64,000 bases of DNA. Origin: Aldehydirespirator sp965203635. GTDB taxonomy: Bacteria > Actinomycetota > Acidimicrobiia > Acidimicrobiales > Aldehydirespiratoraceae. The notes under the pieces are model-generated. The model was given only the letters and a program-made list of their open reading frames with translations. It was not told the DNA's origin and did not search any database. Below, in pieces: positions 52,633 through 60,380 of the stretch. Made by a program: the position numbers and the translations under genes. How positions within the stretch are numbered: position 1 is the stretch's first letter; every line of letters starts with the position of its first letter. The stretch lies in assembly GCA_965203635.1 (NCBI GenBank), contig OZ241903.1, forward strand, positions 2,294,001-2,358,000. Reading direction: 5' to 3'.

Positions 52633-53459
52633 GCCTGCCCCGCTTCGGACCGCACGACGATCCCGGCCCCGACTTCGCCGCGCTCCTGCGCCTCACCGGC
52701 GCCGGTGGAGAGGCCGGCCCGCTCGGCACGGCCGCCCAGCGCCCGCAGGCGGCGCCGGACATCCCCCACGGCACGACCTGCGTGGCCGTGCGCTACGACT
52801 CGGGGGTGGTCCTGGCCGGAGACCGGCGAGCAACCGCGGGGCATCTGATCAGCAACCACCGCATCGAGAAGGTGTTCCCCGCCGACCGTCATTCCGGCGT
52901 GGCCATCGCCGGTGCAGCCGGGCCCTCGGCCGAGATGGTGAGGCTGTTCCAGCTCCAGCTCGAGCACTACGAGAAGGTGGAGGGCACGCCGATCAGCCTG
53001 GAGGGCAAGGCCAACCAGCTCGGCCAGATGGTGAGGGCCAACCTGCCCTCCGCCATGCAGGGACTGGTGGTGGTGCCGATCTTCGCGGGCTTCGACACGG
53101 CGGTCTCCAGGGGCCGGATATTCGAGTACGACGTCACCGGCGGGCGGTACGAGGAGCGGGACCACGCGGCCACCGGCTCGGGCTCGCTGCACGCCGACAC
53201 CGTGGTGAAGCTGGGCTTCCGCCCGTCGATGGCGAGAGCGGCGGCTGTTGACCTGGTGCTGGACGCGCTGTACGTGGCCTCCGACGCGGACTCCGCCACC
53301 GGCGGACCCGACCCGGTGCGCGACGTGTTCCCCGTGGTGGCCGTGATCGACGCCGGCGGCTACCAGCGCTTGGACGACGCCGAGTTGCGCCGCCGAACCG
53401 AGCGGCTGCTGCGCCGCCACCGCAGCCGGCGCGAGGGAGACAAGGGGGATGCATCATGA
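52629..53459 (+). CDS. prcB: 20S proteasome beta subunit
   Basis: The 276-residue precursor has a 48-residue propeptide ending HG, then TTCVAVRYDSGVVLAGDRRA, so Thr49 would be the nucleophile of the N-terminal hydrolase. Lys/Asp partners are in the following strands, and GSGSLHADTVVK is present. The C-terminus is Arg-rich. It forms the catalytic rings with PrcA. Confidence 0.96.
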   Translation: MSLPRFGPHDDPGPDFAALLRLTGAGGEAGPLGTAAQRPQAAPDIPHGTTCVAVRYDSGVVLAGDRRATAGHLISNHRIEKVFPADRHSGVAIAGAAGPSAEMVRLFQLQLEHYEKVEGTPISLEGKANQLGQMVRANLPSAMQGLVVVPIFAGFDTAVSRGRIFEYDVTGGRYEERDHAATGSGSLHADTVVKLGFRPSMARAAAVDLVLDALYVASDADSATGGPDPVRDVFPVVAVIDAGGYQRLDDAELRRRTERLLRRHRSRREGDKGDAS

Positions 53460-53506
53460 CCATGCCCTCGGCCCGAGCCTCGAGCACAGGGGGGTGCCGG
53501 CGATGA
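53456..53506 (+). CDS. Bridging mini-ORF between prcB and prcA
   Basis: ATG 53456 lies in the prcB stop (ATGA) and opens 16 codons (MTMPSARASSTGGCRR). Its TGA overlaps the prcA ATG at 53503. The 13 bases ATGACCATGCCCT occur at both starts, 47 bp apart, each behind a G-run (AGGGGG). It begins MTMP like PrcA. Translation may pass through it from PrcB to PrcA. Confidence 0.55.
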   Translation: MTMPSARASSTGGCRR

Positions 53507-54192
53507 CCATGCCCTTCTACGCCCCGCCCGAGCAGATGATGAAGGACAAGGCCGACTACGCCCAGAAGGGCATCGCCCGGGGCCGCAGCCTGGTCGCCTT
53601 CCGCTACGGCGGCGGCATCGCCATCGTGGCCGAGAACACCTCCAGCACGTTGCGCAAGGTGAGCGAGATCTACGACCGCATCGCCTTCGCGGGCGTGGGC
53701 CGCTACAACGAGTTCGACCAGCTCCGCATCGCCGGGGTGCGCCACGCCGACCTGAAGGGCTTCGCCTTCAGCCGCGAGGACGTGGACGCACGCAGCCTGG
53801 CCAACGCCTACGCCCAGAGCCTCGGGCAGGTCTTCACCCACGAGTTCAAGCCGATGGAGGTGGAGATCCTGGTGGCCGAGATCGGTCTCGACGCCGACGG
53901 CCGCGGCGACCAGCTGTTCCACATCCTCTACGACGGCACCGTGGTCGACGAGGACGACTGGGTGGTGCTCGGCGGCGAGACCGAGGAGATCTCGGAGCGC
54001 TTCGCGGAGGCGCTGCCGGAAGCACCCCGGAGCCTCGCCGACGGTGTTCGTGCCGCGGTGGCCGCCCTGGCCGGCCCCGATCGCACCCTCACCGCCGAGA
54101 GCCTCGAGGCCGCGGTGTTGGACCGCGGCAACGACCGCCGAGCCTTCCGCCGCCTAACCGACCGCGAGGTCGCCGCCATCCTGGAGGGCTAG
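53503..54192 (+). CDS. prcA: 20S proteasome alpha subunit
   Basis: The 229-residue subunit starts MTMPFYAPPEQMMKDKADYA, the alpha-type gating N-terminus. It has ARGRSLVAFRYGGGIAIVAE and GVGRYNEFDQLRIAG, as in other actinobacterial PrcA. It forms the outer rings that bind Arc. No catalytic Thr is expected. The next gene downstream begins the defence island. Confidence 0.95.
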   Translation: MTMPFYAPPEQMMKDKADYAQKGIARGRSLVAFRYGGGIAIVAENTSSTLRKVSEIYDRIAFAGVGRYNEFDQLRIAGVRHADLKGFAFSREDVDARSLANAYAQSLGQVFTHEFKPMEVEILVAEIGLDADGRGDQLFHILYDGTVVDEDDWVVLGGETEEISERFAEALPEAPRSLADGVRAAVAALAGPDRTLTAESLEAAVLDRGNDRRAFRRLTDREVAAILEG

Positions 54193-54386
54193 CCGAGAAC
54201 CCAGCTAGGCGTTGCGCATTCTCAATCACTGGCGACATCAATGCGGGTTGTCCGAGTTGTCGTAGGTTAGGGTTGATAGCTAGACGACGTTCCATGTAGG
54301 TTCGACTTATTCTGATGGCTCCCCCCTTGGGGAGCCGAGCGGGGGCCCCTCGGGGCCCTCGCGCTGCTTCTGGGAGGTGACAGGCC
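54193..54386. other. Gap between prcA and the island, with hairpins
   Basis: GGCTCCCC (54317-54324) pairs with GGGGAGCC (54329-54336) round CCTT. A second short stem, GGGCCCC/GGGGCCC, follows at about 54342-54358. These may end the prc transcript. The left half (54200-54310) is less GC-rich than its surroundings. GGGAGGTGA precedes the next start codon. Confidence 0.5.
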
Positions 54387-56186
54387 ATGGACCGCTGCGC
54401 CGTGTTCGTCGATGCTGGCTACCTGTACGCGGAGGGAGGCAAGCTCATCGGACTCGGCCCGTCGCGCCGCAATGTCCGGCTCGACCCTTCGGGGCGCAAG
54501 TACTCTCTACCCATGGGCAAGCGAAGCAGAATGGGCAAGCGAAGCAGAAGAAAGCCTCGGGGGAGCAGCAGGGGTCGCAAATCTCAGGCCAAGACCTTCA
54601 AGATCGTCTACTTCTTCTTGCCGCTGCCTGTCCCGCTCCGTGTTCCTGACGGCCACACAATCCGAATAACTGTGCCGTCCAACCCGCTTGAAGGAGATGA
54701 CGACGTCATCGAGACACTTCATGACGATGAGTTCGGCTATCATGGACTTGCTACAAGCATCAGAATCCATCAGATCAAGTCTAAACAATCACACATAAAC
54801 TTGAGAGCCGCATTTGAGGCGGCAGCTCGAGCATTCCCGGCTGGCGGTCCATTCGAGAGTGGCGATACTTCTCCACCAGACCCAGCAATCACAACTACCG
54901 TAATCGAAGCTGCTACTCGTCTCTCAAGCATGTCTGAAGAACCTATGACTGAGGCCTTCGATCGTGTGGTGGATGGACTTCAATCGCTACAGCGCAGCTA
55001 TGTTGTAGCAACAAATCATATCATATCTCTCGTGTCTCTGTCGCAGATGCCCTTCTGTGTGCCATACGCCATTCGTACAGCAACAAGTGGTGAAGATGAA
55101 CCGTCATGGCCTACGGATGGCGGTTTGTTTCTAACTAATTTCCACGATAGTTACCTCGAACAGCAGAGCTATAGCGAAGATTCAATAGATGAGTCGGCCC
55201 TCGACGCTATGTCGATTCTTGGTGATTTAGATTCGAGTCCATTCGTATCATTTATCGACAACTGGCGGGAGGCACAGCTAGCGGGGCGTAATCGCACCGG
55301 TTCAGTGGCGTGCATTCTAGCCGCGACATCGGCTGAATTGCTGCTCCGAGAATTGTTGACAATGTTGCTGTGGGAAGAAGGTGTTACGCCACTCGCGGCA
55401 GCGATACGACTCTGCAGAAACTCCGCCGGTAGTCGAACCATTTCTTCGCTTCTTGCTACCGAGTTTCACGACAGACTCGGAGGATCGTGGGATCGGAATG
55501 GGGACGGCGTCATCGCGCGATACATGAAGCTGGTGATTCAGGTCCGTAATCGCATTGTGCATAGTGGCTATGATCCATCTACTGACGATGTTCAAGCGGC
55601 GATTGAAACATGTAGAGAGCTAGTTGAGTTTATTCACCAGCGCCTGATCAAGCGCATTGCACGTTACCCCTTGACGACGCTGATGACAGCAGGCTATGGC
55701 GAACTTGATAGTCGAGACCTTACGGAGCATCTTGAGCGGCTTCTATCCGAGATGATCGTTCCTCAAGACATTTACGAGAACTATATGTCGTATCGATTTG
55801 AGGTAGACAGATATACTCACGATAGATCCTTGCGTGATGGAGGTGAGCTCTCAGCAAGTCTTGAGGGGGCTCATGTTGCGCTACTCATATTTCCGACCGG
55901 CAAGATGCAGTGGTGGCTCATTGATCCTGATGCACGAATCGGTTGCCTAGCTAGCGCGCCAAAGCTCAGTCGCAAGATGAAGCGTACAGTAGACGAAGTC
56001 CGTCGGCGTGCGATTGCTGATCGCCCCTTTCAGGGTGCATGCCCAGTTCGCATCGAGGCGAGTACGGTGCCCTTGACGGAGCCGCCAGTTTGGTATCTGA
56101 TGCACGAAGTATGGCCTCTGGTTCGCGTGGATCGCTTTCCATCCTGCCCCATACCGATCTACGATGAGCGTCGCTCAACCGCGTGA
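54387..56186 (+). CDS. HEPN-motif protein fused to a truncated NYN N-terminus
   Basis: The 599-residue frame has two parts. Residues 1-36 (MDRCAVFVDAGYLYAEGG, then KLIGLGP) are GC-rich and match only the first strand of a NYN RNase domain, with a strong host-like ribosome binding site. The rest is AT-rich. It begins with a basic stretch (MGKRSRMGKRSRRKPRG) and contains an alpha-helical region with RNRIVH at 387-392, the Rx4H motif of HEPN ribonucleases. The functional start could instead be ATG 54513 or 54531. It is convergent with the drmMI gene, overlapping it by 12 bp. Function is inferred only: a candidate RNA-cutting defence effector. Confidence 0.6.
   Translation: MDRCAVFVDAGYLYAEGGKLIGLGPSRRNVRLDPSGRKYSLPMGKRSRMGKRSRRKPRGSSRGRKSQAKTFKIVYFFLPLPVPLRVPDGHTIRITVPSNPLEGDDDVIETLHDDEFGYHGLATSIRIHQIKSKQSHINLRAAFEAAARAFPAGGPFESGDTSPPDPAITTTVIEAATRLSSMSEEPMTEAFDRVVDGLQSLQRSYVVATNHIISLVSLSQMPFCVPYAIRTATSGEDEPSWPTDGGLFLTNFHDSYLEQQSYSEDSIDESALDAMSILGDLDSSPFVSFIDNWREAQLAGRNRTGSVACILAATSAELLLRELLTMLLWEEGVTPLAAAIRLCRNSAGSRTISSLLATEFHDRLGGSWDRNGDGVIARYMKLVIQVRNRIVHSGYDPSTDDVQAAIETCRELVEFIHQRLIKRIARYPLTTLMTAGYGELDSRDLTEHLERLLSEMIVPQDIYENYMSYRFEVDRYTHDRSLRDGGELSASLEGAHVALLIFPTGKMQWWLIDPDARIGCLASAPKLSRKMKRTVDEVRRRAIADRPFQGACPVRIEASTVPLTEPPVWYLMHEVWPLVRVDRFPSCPIPIYDERRSTA
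54513..54548 (+). repeat. Exact tandem 18-bp duplication
   Basis: ATGGGCAAGCGAAGCAGA occurs twice in a row, encoding MGKRSR twice. It marks the region where GC-rich host-like sequence changes to AT-rich sequence, and each copy could supply a start codon. Confidence 0.9.
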
Positions 56187-59100
56187 TCCGTGTTTCGTAG
56201 CGTCTTCTGAGCGCAACCAGGGTGGTCGGGTTTCGGCTGGGTGGGCTTGGCTGGGGTGTGCTGGTGGGGGATCGACGTTGGTCATGTAGTTCGCGGCGAG
56301 GGCATCGGCGAGCAGGCGGCTGTACGTGGTGAGGCTTGGTTGATCCAGTGGCGGGTTGGGGCCACTCGGGGTTCCTGCGAGGGTTCTGTGCCTGGCCTTG
56401 AAGGCTGCGGTCATGGCGTCGTAGCGATCAAGGATGAGGCGCTTCGTGCGGAACTCGCCATGAGCCTCTTCGTCCTTACGCTGGACGATTGGGAAGGTAC
56501 TCATGATATAGTCAACATCGTCACGGGTGATAGCGTAGAGGTGGAACATCAGCGCATCTAGCTCGGCTCGAATCAGTGAGCGGCGTTCGTCATTCCAGCG
56601 GAATGGTGGACCGTCATAGCCTAGATCTAGGCCGAATGACTCCATGTCCCAGGCCGTATAGACGAGCTCCAACAGACTGGGTGTAGCAATGCAGCTATGT
56701 ATTTCAAGTAGATCCGACGACGGAACTGGAAGCTGCTTCAGGTAACCGTAGGTCAAGTTGTTACCTCCGACCTTTTGTCGGGCGACGTAGTCGAATGAGA
56801 AGGAGCTAAGTGTCGTCAACAGCAGATGATCTGCGTCGGTTACGTAGATCAATGGCTCCGAGTGTCCAACCGAGACTAGCGGAACAGCCGAAGGTATCAT
56901 GGTGCGCTCATTCGTCACACTGGTTACGTTATTGAATCCAAGCAGCCATCCCTTTCGGCTGTGATGGCGTGCGGCGACAATGCGCTGCTGCACCCAACAA
57001 AGGGGTATCACTGATCTATTGGGATTGTCCTTGTCCTTACTTGAGAGATAATGCGGTTGGTTTTGGCGATGAACGGCAGTAGAACTCTTTATGACATCTG
57101 CAGCTCGATGATCAAAGAAGTTGACCATCTTTGCTTCATATAGTGGAAGGCACCTAGCTTGCTCATGCCCATTTGTATGAGTGTCTCGAAGAATAAAATG
57201 GTTTCCTTCAAGAATATAGCCTTGAGATTCAAGCTGTTCACGGGTAAGAAAGAGATGAGAATCACTCGACATGTGAAACATGGCTTGAAACGATACACAC
57301 CAGGGATTTCCATCGGCAGATGTCTCGTTTAGAAGTACTGGTAGTCTGCGATAGATAGCTCTGGTTATGTCGGCGTCCCGCAGGGTGCGAAAAATTGGAC
57401 AGGTCTTGGTGTTGGGATTCAAGAGGCCGAAGTCTTCTGAGTTCAACATGAAGCGTCTATCGTGATCTTCTAGATGTGCAGCATCTTGAGCAAAGAAGGA
57501 GAAGCTTGCTTGAGAGACAGGAGCCTTGGAGCCTGTCAGTGTCAATAGACAGAACTTCATACGGCTATCGACGGCCGGGAAGATCTTCTTGCGGTTCTCA
57601 AAATCATAGAGAGATAGCAGCCGTCTGTGCTCGACCAGTTGTCCGAAGAGATGTTTGGTCGTGTCATCCGTGGCGATGCCGGTCGGCAGTATCGTGCCGA
57701 TTTGACCGCGCGGGGAGACAGCGTTCGCCATCAACTCCACAAAGACGGCGTAGGTATTGACATCCCCGCGTCCCCCAAGCGGAAAGCGCTCGGAGTTACG
57801 CAATAGCGCACTCGTTCCTTCCGCTTCGCGCAACGCTCGTTCAAATGCGACGCGCAGTCCGGGGTTGTTGGTTTTCAGATCTTCAATGAGCTGTTTGCGA
57901 ACAGCCGCAGTCGGCGCGCTAGCGATCGTCGCGTCTTGCTGGGCGAAGAACTCCTTCTCCTGTAGCTTGACACGCTCCCACGGGGGATTACTGAGAATGA
58001 CATCGAATCCGCCTGACCAGGCGGTTTGGTCGTTCGCGGCGTCGGCAGGCTCTTCAGGCACGTCGAATACGTCCGGGAAGGTCAAGTGCAGGTGGATGAA
58101 CTGGTAACGGTCGGCCACATCCACGACGATGTTGATGGCAGCCGGGTCTGCTGGTGGTGTTGGGGCTGCAACCAGCCCTCGCGCTTGTCCGACTAAGGAC
58201 GCGACCTCTTCAGGAGCGAGGCGTTGTATTGCCTTCAGCGTACCTTCGGTAATCGCTGGGGAGTTCGGCTGCTTAGGTACGACGAAGGCGGCGCACCATG
58301 TGTCGGCCACCAGTTTGGCCTTCATCGCGTTAGCGGTGGCGCGTAGTCGGGCGTACTCAGCCTCCTTGGCGGCGACCTGACCGGCGGTGTCGTCGGGAGC
58401 GGCGTCGATGCGGTTCAGTTCCCCAGCTAGCTGCCTGGTATCGGACGAGGAGGACCAGTCCAAGCCGAAGGAGGGCTGGTTGGCGTGCTTGCGCTCAGTC
58501 TTGTTGCGCTTCCGCAGTGCGCTGGCGTGCTGGCGGTCGTCACCCGTCAGGGGCTTATAGGCGGCGTCGGGAATGCCTGCTGCCAGCAGTCTGGGAGTGG
58601 TTCCTAGGAGGCTGTTGCCGCAGATGATTCGGTGGTCCAGGAAGCTGAGTGGCTTTCCGGGTGTGTTCGACTCGAGCCAGAGGCTCACCTTGCAGAGTTC
58701 CACCGCCATGGGGTTGATGTCGATGCCGTACAGGCAGTTGCCCACGACCTCGCGCAGAGCGGCGCGTGATGCCTCGGGGGAGGGTTCGGTGCCGCCCTCG
58801 CGCATCGACGCCAGCGCGTCGGCTATGCGGTGCGCGGCAGCGATCAGGAAGTGGCCGGAGCCGCAGGCCGGATCAAGCACCTTCAGGTCGAGCAGCGCCT
58901 GTTCGGGCTCGGGCTTCGCCTTCGCCTCCGCGATCACGGGATCGAGGGCCTCGTCGAGGAGCCTTGAGATCAGCTCAGGCGGTGTGTAGTAGCTGCCGGT
59001 CGTCTTGCGCTCGCTGCCCGCCGCCGATCCCAGGCCGAACGAGCGGTCCTCGGGGTCGACGACGGCATGCAACTCCAAGAGCGACTCGTAGACCGAGCCC

Positions 59101-60380
59101 AGTTCCTCGGTGCCGAGATTCTGGTAGTCCACGGGACGCAGCAGCCTGGCCTCGTCGTCGTGGACGAACGCCAGATGGCGTACCGCCTCCAGCAGGTGGG
59201 CATTGTCGATGCGGGCCGCGGTTAGTTCGGCGACCTCCTCCTGGGACCACAGCAGACTTCCCAGCGATGTGAGGCCGAGCGCCTCCCGGGCGGCTCGCTG
59301 GGGTGACTCGTCCCCGACGTCGAGCGCTGCCATCGTCACGCCCAGCGCCTGCCACAGGTCGCTGTGGGCGCCACCGCGCCGGGCGCTGGCCAGACGGCAC
59401 AGCCGCCTCATCGAGTAGAAGCGCTCGTAGCGGTCCTTGGTGTCGGCAGACACGTCGGACGCAAGCAGGAGGCTGCGGGACTCGGCAACCAGCAGGAACA
59501 GCATCCGGTACACGACCCGCAGGAGCTGGCGTTGCAGGTCGACCGCGGTCAGCTCGCTGTTCCGCAAGCGGGCTCGCAGCTCCGAATTGGCGCTGTGGAC
59601 TAGCACGCCGTTGCCGAGGCACACGATGGCCTGTTCAACGCCTGAGCGGAGCTTCTCTCGGGCTCGCGTCCCCTGGGCAGCTGCCTCCTTGTGCCACTGC
59701 TCTAGCAGGCAGCGCACCGGAGGGTCGCCCTCGAACCGCGTGCGGTGGCAGCAGAGCCACAGCAACGTGAAGTCCGCGAACGACTCCCCGTCGAAGATCG
59801 CCATCAGGTCGAACTCCACATAGGCCTGCCGGGTCAGCGACGCGTTGTCGCGCAGCAGGCGCAGCACCCTGCCGTTGGAGACGATGCCCCACAAGTGCAG
59901 GTCGGAGCTGTTGAGGAACTCCTGCAGCAGCCCGTGCGGAGACGCCTTCGCGGCGCCGGGCAGGCCAGGGGTGCGGCGATCGATCGGCGTGCGCCAGCCC
60001 ATGAGATGCACCGGCACTCGCCCTCGCCATTCGTGGCTGATCGCGTACGTCTTTCCGTCCCTGTCCGGCGCGAGGCTCTGGACGGCATCCAAGCCTGCGA
60101 AGCCGAGTTCGCTGAGCAACGGCAGCAGCCAGCGCTCCCTGGTGAGCCTCGTAGCACTGTCATCGGTGTCCGGAAGTGCCAGTTCCTCCCGCTTGAACGC
60201 TGTCCACAACGTCGCGAGCCGGTTCCATGAGCGGGTAACCGCGTCGCGAAGCCGTTCGCTCGGCGCGAGTTCGAAGTGGGTCGGCTTCAGACCGGGGAGC
60301 GCCGGGTCGCCGTGGTCGAGGCGTTCGAGGAGTTCTCGGGTCAGCAGTCCCCCGACCGTTGAGATAGCGCCTGCGGTCAC
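56175..60380 (-). CDS. drmMI: DISARM-like adenine-N6 DNA methyltransferase (DrmMI type)
   Basis: The 1401-residue protein has a long N-terminal region, the SAM motif LDPACGSGHFLIAAAHRIAD, YGIDINPMAVELCKVSLWLE, and the catalytic VILSNPPWERVKLQEKEF (NPPW). The C-terminal 500 residues should hold target recognition. The Eco57I/PglX-like form fits the DISARM class 1 methylase. The GTG start overlaps the helicase stop (GTGA). The recognition half (about 56.2-57.7 kb) is much more AT-rich than the catalytic half, suggesting a swapped segment. Methylation would mark host DNA as self. Confidence 0.8.
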   Translation of the reverse strand: MTAGAISTVGGLLTRELLERLDHGDPALPGLKPTHFELAPSERLRDAVTRSWNRLATLWTAFKREELALPDTDDSATRLTRERWLLPLLSELGFAGLDAVQSLAPDRDGKTYAISHEWRGRVPVHLMGWRTPIDRRTPGLPGAAKASPHGLLQEFLNSSDLHLWGIVSNGRVLRLLRDNASLTRQAYVEFDLMAIFDGESFADFTLLWLCCHRTRFEGDPPVRCLLEQWHKEAAAQGTRAREKLRSGVEQAIVCLGNGVLVHSANSELRARLRNSELTAVDLQRQLLRVVYRMLFLLVAESRSLLLASDVSADTKDRYERFYSMRRLCRLASARRGGAHSDLWQALGVTMAALDVGDESPQRAAREALGLTSLGSLLWSQEEVAELTAARIDNAHLLEAVRHLAFVHDDEARLLRPVDYQNLGTEELGSVYESLLELHAVVDPEDRSFGLGSAAGSERKTTGSYYTPPELISRLLDEALDPVIAEAKAKPEPEQALLDLKVLDPACGSGHFLIAAAHRIADALASMREGGTEPSPEASRAALREVVGNCLYGIDINPMAVELCKVSLWLESNTPGKPLSFLDHRIICGNSLLGTTPRLLAAGIPDAAYKPLTGDDRQHASALRKRNKTERKHANQPSFGLDWSSSSDTRQLAGELNRIDAAPDDTAGQVAAKEAEYARLRATANAMKAKLVADTWCAAFVVPKQPNSPAITEGTLKAIQRLAPEEVASLVGQARGLVAAPTPPADPAAINIVVDVADRYQFIHLHLTFPDVFDVPEEPADAANDQTAWSGGFDVILSNPPWERVKLQEKEFFAQQDATIASAPTAAVRKQLIEDLKTNNPGLRVAFERALREAEGTSALLRNSERFPLGGRGDVNTYAVFVELMANAVSPRGQIGTILPTGIATDDTTKHLFGQLVEHRRLLSLYDFENRKKIFPAVDSRMKFCLLTLTGSKAPVSQASFSFFAQDAAHLEDHDRRFMLNSEDFGLLNPNTKTCPIFRTLRDADITRAIYRRLPVLLNETSADGNPWCVSFQAMFHMSSDSHLFLTREQLESQGYILEGNHFILRDTHTNGHEQARCLPLYEAKMVNFFDHRAADVIKSSTAVHRQNQPHYLSSKDKDNPNRSVIPLCWVQQRIVAARHHSRKGWLLGFNNVTSVTNERTMIPSAVPLVSVGHSEPLIYVTDADHLLLTTLSSFSFDYVARQKVGGNNLTYGYLKQLPVPSSDLLEIHSCIATPSLLELVYTAWDMESFGLDLGYDGPPFRWNDERRSLIRAELDALMFHLYAITRDDVDYIMSTFPIVQRKDEEAHGEFRTKRLILDRYDAMTAAFKARHRTLAGTPSGPNPPLDQPSLTTYSRLLADALAANYMTNVDPPPAHPSQAHPAETRPPWLRSEDATKHGSRG

